Translations under genes and position numbers: made by a program
Shown here: positions 42,762-52,028 of the stretch, in pieces
Numbering within the stretch: the first letter of the stretch is position 1
Layout of the letters: each line of letters begins with the position of its first letter
NCBI GenBank assembly: GCA_963677815.1
Contig: OY782499.1
Location: forward strand, 1,054,001-1,118,000
Length of the DNA stretch: 64,000 bases
Direction: 5' to 3'
Origin: JAEKNW01 sp963677815
GTDB taxonomy: Bacteria > Cloacimonadota > Cloacimonadia > Cloacimonadales > JAFGVF01
Notes under the pieces: model-generated
Databases searched by the model: none
What the model saw: the letters and a program-made list of their open reading frames with translations, nothing else
What the model was told of the DNA's origin: nothing

Positions 42762-43919
42762 TTATTTAATCCTCTCAATATTGTTTAGTTTCTCTAAAAT
42801 ATTATTGAATAGAGTCTGGTTATTAATGATTTTCTCAATTACTCCAGTCTCAAGGAGAAAGATAAACTCCTCCTCTAAGTTAAGATAGGTCATTTTCTTC
42901 ATTTTACTCAATTTATTTTTAAAGTTCAAGTACCATGCTTTGTAGTTTTGATAAGATTCTAGTAATCTATCAACCTGGGAATGGCTACGATATTGATATT
43001 TAAGGTGTTTTAAGTAAATGAATATTACCTCATAGACAGGAAATCTTTCTTTGTAGAGCTGAAAAGGAATAATGGGAGATAAAGCATACTTATCCATCAG
43101 ATTATAGACACGTTGATAAAAGGGTTCAGAAAAAGACCGTAAAGGAGAGCCTGATATAAAGTCTTGTTGATACATTTTTTGATATATATCCAAGTATTGA
43201 GGATAATACTTCTTAATCATTTGCATATAAATGTCTTTATTTCTACCTGGACGAAGAGTTAAACCACCTGGTAGGACAAAAGAAGCATCTAATGACTTAT
43301 AAAGGGTGAAAAGTCTTTCTAAATCTTGAGGGTTATCAACTATTTTAGGCAGGAGGGGCATAGCTGTAATACCAATAGAGATACCTCTATTTTTTAACAC
43401 TTGTAAGGACGCAACCCTTTCTTCTATGGAAGATGCATTTGGTTCAATAATCTTGCGATGCTTGTCATCAGGAAATGTTAGGGAAGAGGAAACAGTTACA
43501 CCTGCTACTTGATTAAGTTCATCTAAAAGGTCAATATCTCTTAAAATATTAGCTGATTTAGTGATAATAAAGAGGGGGTACTTGTATTTGATTAGTACTT
43601 TTAAGGTTTTTGTCATTATATTTTCATCTAACTCACAAGGTTGGTAAGCATCTGAAATACCAGAACCTACTAATATTATCCCCCAATCTCTTTCTTTAGC
43701 TAAATCTTCTTCTAGCTGATCAGCTGTATTTCTTCTGATGACAATATCTTTCTCGAAATCCCCCTCTACATAATAACGTTCAGCCCTACCATCACAGTAC
43801 TTGCAAGCATGCTGACAAGCCATGTAGGGGGAAAAAGAGAATTTACTTACAAAATAAGTATCTAGATGACTTGATTTCTTTAGTATTTTTTTAACTTCTT
43901 TATAATGTTTGTTAATCAT
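42762..43919 (-). CDS. Radical SAM protein of the SPL/Rv2578c-like family
   Basis: 385 aa. The 4Fe-4S binding motif is C35-x3-C39-x2-C42 in YMACQHACKYCDGR, the CxxxCxYC(D)GR form of the spore-photoproduct-lyase-like Rv2578c group. Later segments IILVGSGISDAYQPCE, LFIITKSANILRDIDLL, VSSSLTF and KHRKIIEPNASSIEERVASL match the radical SAM barrel of that family. The C-terminal ~150 residues are helical and less conserved. The reaction is unknown; DNA repair has been suggested for relatives. No strong ribosome site is visible before the ATG at 43919. Confidence 0.85.
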   Translation of the reverse strand: MINKHYKEVKKILKKSSHLDTYFVSKFSFSPYMACQHACKYCDGRAERYYVEGDFEKDIVIRRNTADQLEEDLAKERDWGIILVGSGISDAYQPCELDENIMTKTLKVLIKYKYPLFIITKSANILRDIDLLDELNQVAGVTVSSSLTFPDDKHRKIIEPNASSIEERVASLQVLKNRGISIGITAMPLLPKIVDNPQDLERLFTLYKSLDASFVLPGGLTLRPGRNKDIYMQMIKKYYPQYLDIYQKMYQQDFISGSPLRSFSEPFYQRVYNLMDKYALSPIIPFQLYKERFPVYEVIFIYLKHLKYQYRSHSQVDRLLESYQNYKAWYLNFKNKLSKMKKMTYLNLEEEFIFLLETGVIEKIINNQTLFNNILEKLNNIERIK

Positions 43920-43971
43920 GATGAGAGTTAAGATTCATTTGATTAATATGTCAATAAAAATAGACAAATTG

Positions 43972-45603
43972 TTATTTTGTTAAGAGAATTTTCCTGACAT
44001 CTGTTTCATTATTACTTATCATTTTACATAGATAAATTCCTGAAGGTAAGTTGTTTCCTAGCTTATCATCGCCCTGCCATATTAATTTATAATCTCCGGG
44101 AAGTCTATTCCCCTCATTAAAAGTTCTGACCCTTTGACCTCTGATATTATAAATTTCAATCTGGACATTTGACTCTTCTTCCAGATAATAAGTTATGCTT
44201 GTGGAAGGGTTAAATGGGTTGGGGTAGATTGAAATTAATCCAGCAGTTTGTACTGGTTTAAGATTGCTTGACTGGCTTTCAGTTAATACTTCTACTTTTG
44301 TTGGACCAAAAATCTCATTAGTCCCATCATAATCTATTGCTTGAATCCAGTAGAAATAAGCTCCATCATGGATAATAGTATCATCTAAATAGGAATAATG
44401 GTGAGTTTGACTTGTATTAGTCCCAGGAATATAAATATCCAACATTTGAGCATCTTGCAAGGATGCTTTAGTGTTACGATATAATTTATAGCCATCTAGT
44501 TCGCTTTCTGTTTGGGTAGTCCAGTGAAGTCGAACATTTCTTCCACTTGTCGCTAGGCTAGTAAAAGAAGTTAGTTGGATAGGTAGGGTCGAATCTTCAA
44601 CTATATCGTCATGTTCAAAACTTGTGTAACCTATCATCCAATAATTATTATCGCTTGCTGTACCTCCATCTGAAGAGTACCAGCATTTAAAATTAAGCTG
44701 GTCATTTACGGGATTTACTAAGATTGTAGCTCGATAAAGAAGTTCATCCCAAGAGTTATTTGCTCCTACTAATACAGGCTTAGATGCAAGATTCCAGTTT
44801 ATTCCATTATCAGAAACAGCCAGATAAAGTTCGCCACCACGAGGATAGCCACTCGGACCAACTGATGCTAACATATAATATTTATTATCAATAAAGGTAA
44901 CATCTAAATGCCAAATTTCTTTATCTCCATTGATTAAAGTTAAATCTGTTGCCTGGGCTTCAGACCATGAAGCTGTTATACTATCAGAAGTTCTCATCCT
45001 AATTGTTCGAGGAGATGTTTTTGTATCTACTGTCCATACCTTAAAGTTGCTGTTATCCCTTACTAGGGCAGGAGAAAGAACTCTTTCAGTCAAGCCATCT
45101 ACCCAAAAGCTTTCAATCGTTTCAGACCAGTTAATCCCATCAGTGGAATAAATATAATTAATTACTTCATATCTCCAACCTGCATGTTCTCTCCAGAAGA
45201 TATACATTGTACTTTGGTCATCAGACATAATTAAATCAGGATCTGAATGATAATAGTCATTAGGATTATAAGATTCTGGATAAGGTGTCATAACTGGATT
45301 AGTTAAACCAGAAGGGATAATCCAATTTAATCCATCGTGAGATACACAAATGCTGGGATTTTCATATTGAGCTTGGGTCTCAGGAAATGGAGTAAAAACC
45401 ATCCAATATTCATAACCATTCCAGCCATTCTCAAAGTAAAGAACATCTGGATGAACTACTTCATCATTTCCTTCAACATAAGATTCTATTGCCAAAGGAC
45501 TTTGAGCATTTTCTGCATAATATCCATCAATATTTAGGTGGGTTAAACTGTGAAGATTGCTCATAAAGAATAAAGTCATAAAGGCAATTTGAATCAATCT
45601 CAT
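43972..45603 (-). CDS. T9SS-sorted five-bladed beta-propeller protein (GH43/BNR-like)
   Basis: 543 aa. A signal peptide (MRLIQIAFMTLFFMSNLHS) is followed by a propeller of about 300 residues with repeated SxDGxNW turns (VSHDGLNWI, STDGINWSE, VSDNGINWNL) and DPDLIMSDD. This resembles glycosidase family 43/32/68 or BNR-repeat proteins. A fibronectin-III-like module (VRLHWTTQTESELDGYKLYR) comes next. The end is a T9SS sorting domain (IYPNPFNPSTSITYYL, VQIEIYNIRGQRVRTF, LPSGIYLCKM, KILLTK). AGGAG lies before the start. Catalytic acids cannot be assigned with confidence, so it could be a binding protein. It is an intact counterpart to the broken cargo genes at 16.7-23 kb. Confidence 0.85.
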   Translation of the reverse strand: MRLIQIAFMTLFFMSNLHSLTHLNIDGYYAENAQSPLAIESYVEGNDEVVHPDVLYFENGWNGYEYWMVFTPFPETQAQYENPSICVSHDGLNWIIPSGLTNPVMTPYPESYNPNDYYHSDPDLIMSDDQSTMYIFWREHAGWRYEVINYIYSTDGINWSETIESFWVDGLTERVLSPALVRDNSNFKVWTVDTKTSPRTIRMRTSDSITASWSEAQATDLTLINGDKEIWHLDVTFIDNKYYMLASVGPSGYPRGGELYLAVSDNGINWNLASKPVLVGANNSWDELLYRATILVNPVNDQLNFKCWYSSDGGTASDNNYWMIGYTSFEHDDIVEDSTLPIQLTSFTSLATSGRNVRLHWTTQTESELDGYKLYRNTKASLQDAQMLDIYIPGTNTSQTHHYSYLDDTIIHDGAYFYWIQAIDYDGTNEIFGPTKVEVLTESQSSNLKPVQTAGLISIYPNPFNPSTSITYYLEEESNVQIEIYNIRGQRVRTFNEGNRLPGDYKLIWQGDDKLGNNLPSGIYLCKMISNNETDVRKILLTK

Positions 45604-45734
45604 AAAATCTCCTAGCGTATTTTATCTAAGTATAATTATAAGTTATATTTTTATTAACATAATAATTCTTGTTAAAGATATTGCCAAGTAAAAATATTAT
45701 AAAGGATTTATCCCAATAATGCTTTGACTCTAGT

Positions 45735-45796
45735 TCCTTGATTGTTACTCTCTCAATCTTTTTCCAATGATTTATAGAGAGAGTGACAATCAAGGA
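45735..45796. repeat. 62-bp inverted-repeat element, copy B
   Basis: A 20-bp inverted repeat with a single mismatch: left arm 45735-45754 beginning TCCTTGATTG, right arm 45777-45796 ending CAATCAAGGA, around a 22-nt AT-rich loop. It is homologous to 24701-24758. Confidence 0.8.
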
Positions 45797-45838
45797 TTAA
45801 ACCAGAAGGAGTGGCAACATACAATGGCAAAAAATTAA

Positions 45839-46118
45839 TATTGTCGTTCCTCTAGGGCTTTGCTTAATTATTTAAATAATTAATACTGGGTCTTCGAACC
45901 CTGCCTATTAGATGTACATCTCTCCGAGATTTTTAAGATTTTCCTTACTACAGCTTGAAAAAAGATGTGTCTTATCGGGAATCCAATCCAATGTAGGGTA
46001 TATGCTACTAATCATAATTTTTCACCAAAGTCAAGAAAAGGTAAATATGTGCAATATTTTCGACTTATTTGAAGAAAAGCTTTTTGAAAGAATAACTTGA
46101 GGATTGAAGAGTCTCTAT
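45839..46118. repeat. 280-bp duplicated intergenic segment, copy B
   Basis: Aligns with 29642-29925 over its whole length, diverged by substitutions and small indels. It lies between the propeller gene and the EIIA gene. The 78 bp from 46119 to the EIIA start hold only the AAGGA ribosome site and AT-rich DNA. Confidence 0.82.
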
Positions 46119-46196
46119 GGGCTGGTAAGCAAAGAAAAAAGAATTTTATTGACGATTGAATTATTATTAGAAAAAATGTTATTAAGGAATATTATA

Positions 46197-46643
46197 ATGT
46201 TTACAGATGAAAAATTAATATATAGAAATATAAAATCTAATGATAAAAGCGAGCTTTTGAAGTCTTTTTGCCAGAAATTGGAAGGTGCAGGAGTAGTTAC
46301 TTCTACTACTGAATTCTTTCAGGCTATTTGGGAAAGGGAAGAAAATTTCTCTACTGGAATTGGGAGAAATGTAGCTATTCCACATGGAAAAAGTGCTAGT
46401 GTAAAAGAAACGAAACTTCTTTTAGCAATAATTCCTGAAGGAGTAGAATATGATTCTCTTGATGGTCAGCTAGTTAAAATTCTCTTCATGTTTGCTGTTC
46501 CTCTGGGAAAAGATAAAGAATATATGGGTTTGCTAGCAAAAGTAACAAGTTTTGTTAGGGAAGAGAAAAATAGAAACAAGCTTCTAGAAGCTTCAAGTGA
46601 ACAAGAACTTTTAAAACTAATAAGAGAAGTGATTAATGAATAA
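46197..46643 (+). CDS. PTS EIIA type-2 domain protein (PtsN/FruA-like)
   Basis: 148 aa. This is a single EIIA domain of the fructose/mannitol/nitrogen type, with the phosphorylatable His63 in GRNVAIPHGK. The surrounding EFFQAIWEREENFSTGIG and LVKILFMFAVPLG blocks are typical. No EI, HPr or EIIBC gene is in the window, so it may be a regulatory PtsN-type protein. I chose ATG 46197 (AAGGA 8 nt upstream); a longer frame from TTG 46104 adds 31 non-conserved residues. It overlaps the next gene by 8 nt. Confidence 0.88.
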   Translation: MFTDEKLIYRNIKSNDKSELLKSFCQKLEGAGVVTSTTEFFQAIWEREENFSTGIGRNVAIPHGKSASVKETKLLLAIIPEGVEYDSLDGQLVKILFMFAVPLGKDKEYMGLLAKVTSFVREEKNRNKLLEASSEQELLKLIREVINE

Positions 46644-47616
46644 GAGTTTAATTCTAATAATGGGCTTGGTATTGCTTGCTTTACCAATGTTGGCAATAAG
46701 TGATAATGCAGGGACTAGTGGTTTTAATAGCTTAAAGATTATCTATTCAGCAAGGGCAAATGCAATGGCTGGAGCTTTTACATCAAGAGATGATGATATT
46801 GATGTTATCTTTTTTAATCCTGCTAACTTGGGAGGATATAAAGTAAAGAGAGAAGTCTCTTCAACATATATGAATTATTTTGATGGTTATAATGGTGGCT
46901 CAATTGCTTACCAGTACAAGAAGAGCAGAAAGTCAAATGTAGCTTTCTTTGGTCAGTTTTTAGCTTCAGATGATATAACAAGAACTTTGGAAGGAGAGAA
47001 TGGAGGTTACCTTGAATCAGGAAGCTTCAGTAACTCTGATTTCATTGCAGGTGCTAGCTATTCTTATCATTTCAATGACCAGTTGAATATAGGCTTAACC
47101 GGAAAGTTTATTCAAGAATCGATAGATGATAAATCAGCGTCAGCTTTAGCCCTTGATATAGGTATATTACATAGACCTGTTAATGAGAAAATTAGGGTTG
47201 GAGCTGTGATTAGAAATTTGGGAAGTCAAATTACTTATTTCAATGATTCTAAATATAGTGAGGGGTTACCCCTAGTTTATGCTGGAGGTATTTCTTATAA
47301 AACTGATTTAAAAACAAGAGATAGAGAAGTAGCTTTTGTTCCAACAATGCTAGTTTCCTTAGATTTATCCTTGGCAACAGGTTCTGATTTAATAGGACTA
47401 ATAGGTACAGAATTTCAAGTACATGACCAATTTTTAATAAGAGCAGGCTATAAGACAAACTCAGGTGATTATAGGAATGGGGGAGATAATGAAATCTATT
47501 CTGGTCTTTCAACTGGAGTAGGATTTGTGAGAAATAACCTGAAAATAGATTATGCTTTGAATTCTTATGGGGATTTAGGTTTTGTTAATCAGGTAACGTT
47601 AAAATATCAATTTTAG
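46636..47616 (+). CDS. PorV/PorQ-like outer-membrane beta-barrel protein
   Basis: 326 aa. Signal peptide MNKSLILIMGLVLLALPMLA. The mature N-terminus SGFNSLKIIYSARANAMAGA, with DVIFFNPANLGG, is the hallmark of the PorV/PorQ family (T9SS cargo-shuttle and accessory barrels; FadL-like fold). Alternating amphipathic strands run to a terminal aromatic (TLKYQF). Translation starts inside the EIIA gene (8-nt overlap). It may hand cargo from the SprA translocon to the attachment complex, but PorV and PorQ cannot be told apart here. Confidence 0.83.
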   Translation: MNKSLILIMGLVLLALPMLAISDNAGTSGFNSLKIIYSARANAMAGAFTSRDDDIDVIFFNPANLGGYKVKREVSSTYMNYFDGYNGGSIAYQYKKSRKSNVAFFGQFLASDDITRTLEGENGGYLESGSFSNSDFIAGASYSYHFNDQLNIGLTGKFIQESIDDKSASALALDIGILHRPVNEKIRVGAVIRNLGSQITYFNDSKYSEGLPLVYAGGISYKTDLKTRDREVAFVPTMLVSLDLSLATGSDLIGLIGTEFQVHDQFLIRAGYKTNSGDYRNGGDNEIYSGLSTGVGFVRNNLKIDYALNSYGDLGFVNQVTLKYQF

Positions 47617-47657
47617 ATAAAAATAAAGATAAAGTTTTAAAATTCGGAGAAAAATTC

Positions 47658-49748
47658 ATGCTAACCAAAGATTTCTTATTTGAATTAAGTGTAGAAGAGA
47701 TACCTGCTGGGTATATTGCTAACATAGAAAAGAATATAATTAATAGATTTGAAACAGAGTTAAAACAAGCCAAACTATCATACAAAACATTATCAAGTTA
47801 TACAAGTCCTAAGAGATTTGCAATACTCATTACAGATTTAGAAGTAATGCAAGAAGATGAGATAGTTGAAAAAATGGGACCTGCAACTAGGATTGCTCTT
47901 AACGAGGATGGCTCTTTAACTAAAGCTGGAGCTGGATTTTTAAGAGGAGCAGGCTGTAGTCCTGAAGATTCCTATGTAAAAGAAACTCCCAAAGGGCAAT
48001 ATATCGCTTGTAAGAAAGAAATCAAAGGACAAGCTGTCTCAGATATTATCACAGGCTTTTTACCTGATTTGTTATCTAATATGCCTTCTCCAAAATCAAT
48101 GAGATGGGCAAGTGGTAAGATTCATTTTGCGAGACCTATTAGGAATATTGTACTAATGCTTGATAATGACATTATTCCTTTCAACTTTAACAATCTTCAA
48201 GCAAATAATATTTTGGTTGGTAATCGTTATCTTGATGTAGATATTTCAAAAAAACTAGTTCATCCTCAGGAATATCTAAAAACACTGGAATCAATTTCTG
48301 TAATTGCTGATAGGCAAAAAAGAATTTCTCTGATTGAAGCACAATTAGAGACTCTCTATAAGGATAGTGATAAGAAAATAATTGAGGATAGAAGACTCTT
48401 AGAATTAGTAGTAGATTTAGTGGAATATCCAACAGCAGTGATTGGTTATTTTGAGGAGCAATATTTAAGCTTACCAGATAAGATTATTACTTCTACTATA
48501 AGTCAAAATCAAAAATATTTCTCTGTAGTTAATAGTGATGGTTCTTTGAGTAATGAATTTGTGTTTATTTCTAATGGAAATCCTCAATATTCTGATATTA
48601 TTAGAAAGGGAAATGAAAAAGTTATAAAGGCAAGATTAGAAGATGCTGAATTCTTTTTCAAAGAAGATACAAAAGTTAGCTTTGATAGCTATGTAGAAAA
48701 ACTAAAAGATGTCACTTTCCAAACTGATTTAGGTTCAACTTATGAAAAAGTTGAGAGATGTTTAAAGCTTGCAGAATATTTAATTGATAAATTGGAGTTA
48801 GCAAACAAGGAAGATATCTTAAGATCAGTTTTATTAACAAAAGCTGATTTAGTTACCTTGATGTTAGGTGAAAAAGAATTTACCAAATTACAAGGTTATA
48901 TAGGTATGAAATACGCTCTTCTTTCAGGAGAGAAAGAAGAAATCGCTCAAGGAATTTATGAACACTATATGCCTAGAGGACAAAATGATGGCTTACCTAC
49001 AAGTGTAACAGGGGCTGTCTCTGCAATTGTGGATAAATTAGATACTGTTTGTGGTATCATAGGCGTTGATTTAGTTCCAACTGGTTCTAATGATCCCTTT
49101 GCTTTAAGAAGAGCAGCTAATGGTATAGTCAAAATCTTAGATGATAGAGACTGGAAAATTGATATTTTTGCCCTGATAGACTTTGCTTTCCAACAGTTAG
49201 AAAGAAAACTCAAGTCTAAAAATCATAACAAAGAACTTGTATATAACTTCTTCCAACAGAGAATTAAATGGTTATTAGAAGAAGAAAAAATAGCTTATGA
49301 TGTGATTGATAGTGTTATAGATTATGATTTTACTGATATTGCTGAAATTAAAAAAAGAGCTCTTGCAATTCAAAAATTTAAGGGTACAAGTGATTTTGAA
49401 GGACTTGTTTTAGGCTATAAGAGAGTTTCAAATATCTTAAATAAAGAAAAAGAAGCTTCTCCAGTAAATGCTGATTTATTAACTGATGAGAACGAAAAAT
49501 ATCTATATGAGTATTTTATTAATAATGAAGCTGAAATCTCTGAACAATTAGCTCAACAAAACTACGACCAAGCTATGCAAATCTTAGTTTCTGCTCGTAC
49601 ATTAATTGATAACTTCTTTGATAATGTAATGGTTAATGCAGATGATGAAGCTCTTAAACGAAATCGTTTAAATTTATTAGCCTATATTAGAAATGTCTTT
49701 ATCAAAATTGCTGACCTAGATAAAATAGTAGTTGAAAATAAAAAATAA
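47658..49748 (+). CDS. glyS: Glycyl-tRNA synthetase beta subunit
   Basis: 696 aa, normal for GlyS. The N-terminus FLFELSVEEIPAGYIANIEKN and the SPKRFAILITDL block are diagnostic of the tetrameric alpha2beta2 enzyme; PTGSNDPFALRRAANGIVKIL and a DALR-like C-terminal domain follow. The alpha subunit gene glyQ is not adjacent. GGAG lies 9 nt before ATG. The gap to pta is only 18 bp, so the two are likely co-transcribed. Confidence 0.97.
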   Translation: MLTKDFLFELSVEEIPAGYIANIEKNIINRFETELKQAKLSYKTLSSYTSPKRFAILITDLEVMQEDEIVEKMGPATRIALNEDGSLTKAGAGFLRGAGCSPEDSYVKETPKGQYIACKKEIKGQAVSDIITGFLPDLLSNMPSPKSMRWASGKIHFARPIRNIVLMLDNDIIPFNFNNLQANNILVGNRYLDVDISKKLVHPQEYLKTLESISVIADRQKRISLIEAQLETLYKDSDKKIIEDRRLLELVVDLVEYPTAVIGYFEEQYLSLPDKIITSTISQNQKYFSVVNSDGSLSNEFVFISNGNPQYSDIIRKGNEKVIKARLEDAEFFFKEDTKVSFDSYVEKLKDVTFQTDLGSTYEKVERCLKLAEYLIDKLELANKEDILRSVLLTKADLVTLMLGEKEFTKLQGYIGMKYALLSGEKEEIAQGIYEHYMPRGQNDGLPTSVTGAVSAIVDKLDTVCGIIGVDLVPTGSNDPFALRRAANGIVKILDDRDWKIDIFALIDFAFQQLERKLKSKNHNKELVYNFFQQRIKWLLEEEKIAYDVIDSVIDYDFTDIAEIKKRALAIQKFKGTSDFEGLVLGYKRVSNILNKEKEASPVNADLLTDENEKYLYEYFINNEAEISEQLAQQNYDQAMQILVSARTLIDNFFDNVMVNADDEALKRNRLNLLAYIRNVFIKIADLDKIVVENKK

Positions 49749-49766
49749 AATAAATAGGAGTTTGGA

Positions 49767-50756
49767 ATGGATATAATAAACCAATTCAAATTAAAGGCTC
49801 AACAGGTAAAGGGAACTATAGTTTTACCTGAAGCCATGGATGAAAGAACTTTACAAGCAACAGAAACAATTCTTAAAGAGAAAATGGCTAAAGTAGTTCT
49901 TGTTGGAATCAAGGCTGAAGTTGAAGCTTATGCTAAAGAAAAAGACCTTGATATTACAGGTGCTACAATCTGGAATCCAGATGATTGTCCAAATATCGAA
50001 GAATATACCGACTTTTTCTATGAAAAAAGAAAGAAAAAAGGTATAAGTAGGGAAGATGCTGCTAAAACAGTCAGAAATCCTCTCTTTTTCGGAGCACTTT
50101 TAGTTAAGTTTGGCAAAGTAAGTGGTATGGTCGCAGGTGCAGTAAATACAACTGGCGATGTTCTTAAAGCAGCCTTACAGGTTGTTGGGGTTAAAGCTGG
50201 TCTTTCAACAGTATCATCAAGTTTTATTATGGTAACTCCAGACTTTCTAGGTCAAGATAGAGTATTCTTATTTGGTGATTGCGCTGTTGTTCCAAACCCG
50301 ACTGCAGAACAGTTGGCTGATATAGCTATTTCAACTGCTGAAACTAGACAAGCTCTTATTGGTGACCAAGCAAAAGTTGCTATGCTTTCTTTTTCTACAA
50401 AAGGTTCAGCTAAACATGAACTAGTGGATAAGGTAACTTCCGCTGTAGAAATTATCAAAAGTAGAAATGTAGATTTCGAATTTGATGGTGAGTTACAAGC
50501 TGATGCAGCTATCATTCCGGCTATAGGAAGTAAAAAAGCTCCAGCTTCTAAGGTGGCTGGTTCTGCCAATGTCCTTATTTTCCCTGACTTACAAGCTGGA
50601 AATATTGGATATAAACTAGTACAAAGATTTGCTAAAGCTGAAGCTATTGGTCCTGTTATTCAAGGTTTAGCTGCTCCAATATGTGATTTATCACGTGGTT
50701 GTTCAGCTGAAGATATTGTTAACACAACTGCTCTTGTTCTCTTAATGTCTAATTAG
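49767..50756 (+). CDS. pta: Phosphate acetyltransferase
   Basis: 329 aa, the short single-domain Pta. Motifs: TIVLPEAMDERTLQA, the PTA signature region GMVAGAVNTTGDVLKAALQVVG, GDCAVVPNPTAEQLADIAI, FSTKGSAKHELVDKV and GPVIQGLAAPICDLSRGCSAEDIVN. It converts acetyl-CoA and phosphate to acetyl phosphate, the first step of acetate production and ATP formation in fermenters. No ackA is next to it. It is followed 9 nt later by an aminotransferase. Confidence 0.95.
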   Translation: MDIINQFKLKAQQVKGTIVLPEAMDERTLQATETILKEKMAKVVLVGIKAEVEAYAKEKDLDITGATIWNPDDCPNIEEYTDFFYEKRKKKGISREDAAKTVRNPLFFGALLVKFGKVSGMVAGAVNTTGDVLKAALQVVGVKAGLSTVSSSFIMVTPDFLGQDRVFLFGDCAVVPNPTAEQLADIAISTAETRQALIGDQAKVAMLSFSTKGSAKHELVDKVTSAVEIIKSRNVDFEFDGELQADAAIIPAIGSKKAPASKVAGSANVLIFPDLQAGNIGYKLVQRFAKAEAIGPVIQGLAAPICDLSRGCSAEDIVNTTALVLLMSN

Positions 50757-50765
50757 GAGGAAATA

Positions 50766-51965
50766 ATGATAAAACTTTCCAATAAAGCTAGAGCCATAAA
50801 ACCTTCACCTACCTTAGCGGTTATGTCCAAAGCTAAAGCTTACATTGCTAAAGGTATCGATGTGATAAATTTTGGAGTTGGTGAACCTGATTTCAATACT
50901 CCTGATTATGTTAAGGAAGCAGGAATTAAGGCGATAAGTGAAAATTTCACTCGTTATACCCCTACTCCTGGTATTCTTCCTTTAAGAGAAGCTATCTGTA
51001 AAAAATTAAAAGAAGATAACAACTTAGATTATGAAGCTGATCAAGTATTTGTATCTCCTGGTGCTAAAGCTTCTATAGTTTTTGTTCTGATGGCTGTTTG
51101 TGATGCAGGAGACCAGGTGATAATCCCTTCTCCTTACTGGGTTAGTTATCCTGACCAAGTTGATATAGCTGGTGGAAAACCCCTCTTGCTTGAAACTAAA
51201 GAAGAAGATAATTACAAGATTAATGCTGAGGAATTAAAAGCCTTAATTTCTGAAAATCCAAATGTTAAGGCCTTAATGCTTAATAACCCAAATAATCCTA
51301 CTGGAGCTATTTACTCTAAAGAAGAATTATTAGCAATAGGTAATATCTGTGTTGAAAATAATGTTTTAATCATTGCTGATGAAATCTATGAAAAACTAGT
51401 CTATGATGGAGCAAAACATTATTCAATAGCTGCTCTTAAAGCTGAGTTCAAGGATATTACTGTTATCATTAATGGTGTTTCAAAAGCTTATGCAATGACT
51501 GGTTGGAGACTTGGTTATAGCGTAGGTCCGAAATATATCATAAATGCAGCTTCTTCTTTACAAGGGCACATTACTTCAAATACAAACTCTATTACCCAAA
51601 AAGCTGCTATTGCTGCTTTAGTACAAGATGATGGATCGATTGAAAAAATGAGAAAAGAGTTTGAAGTAAGAAAAGACTTCATGCATAGTCAACTTAACAA
51701 AATCGATCATATTACGACAACATCTCCTCAAGGTGCTTTCTATATTATGGCTAATGTTGATTACTATATAAAGAATAATAAGCTAGGCCTCAAGAATGAT
51801 GTTGAATTATGTACTTATTTATTAGAAGAAGCTAAAATCGCTATTGTTCCAGGCTCTGCTTTTGGTAACGATAAACTTGTTAGATTCTCTTATGCTAATA
51901 GTATGGATAATCTGCGTCAAGGAGTAGAGAGATTTGCTCAAGGACTTGAAAATTTAATAAAATAA
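50766..51965 (+). CDS. aspC: Aspartate aminotransferase-like class I aminotransferase
   Basis: 399 aa, fold-type I PLP enzyme. Schiff-base Lys240 in INGVSKAYAMTGWRLGY; NNPNNPTGAIY near 173; DEIYEKLVYDG near 205; N-terminal NFGVGEPDFNTP and the YTPTPGILPLREAI block. These match the AspC/AatA Igamma subgroup of aspartate/prephenate aminotransferases. It shares an AGGAGG site and a short 9-bp gap with pta. It ends in a strong hairpin terminator, closing the glyS-pta-aspC unit. Confidence 0.92.
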   Translation: MIKLSNKARAIKPSPTLAVMSKAKAYIAKGIDVINFGVGEPDFNTPDYVKEAGIKAISENFTRYTPTPGILPLREAICKKLKEDNNLDYEADQVFVSPGAKASIVFVLMAVCDAGDQVIIPSPYWVSYPDQVDIAGGKPLLLETKEEDNYKINAEELKALISENPNVKALMLNNPNNPTGAIYSKEELLAIGNICVENNVLIIADEIYEKLVYDGAKHYSIAALKAEFKDITVIINGVSKAYAMTGWRLGYSVGPKYIINAASSLQGHITSNTNSITQKAAIAALVQDDGSIEKMRKEFEVRKDFMHSQLNKIDHITTTSPQGAFYIMANVDYYIKNNKLGLKNDVELCTYLLEEAKIAIVPGSAFGNDKLVRFSYANSMDNLRQGVERFAQGLENLIK

Positions 51966-51973
51966 CATGATAG

Positions 51974-52008
51974 AGAATCGGGTTACATAAGTAACCTGAT
52001 TCTTTTTT
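51974..52008 (+). terminator. Rho-independent terminator
   Basis: AGAATCGGGTTAC-ATAA-GTAACCTGATTCT (13-bp stem with one wobble), followed by six T; nine nt after the stop of the aminotransferase gene. Confidence 0.92.
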
Positions 52009-52028
52009 ACATATAAAACCAAATAATA

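Noticed and set aside
42525..42788. An 87-codon open frame with an internally repeated protein sequence
   Set aside because: It is produced by the tandem pair of intergenic repeats (63 bp, a multiple of three) and a terminator; there is no ribosome site.
45912..46100. 62-codon open frame upstream of the EIIA gene
   Set aside because: It lies inside the 280-bp duplicated repeat; the other copy does not keep the full frame and there is no ribosome site.
46104..46196. Longer N-terminus for the EIIA protein from a TTG
   Set aside because: The extra residues are not EIIA-like and the ATG at 46197 has a well-placed AAGGA.
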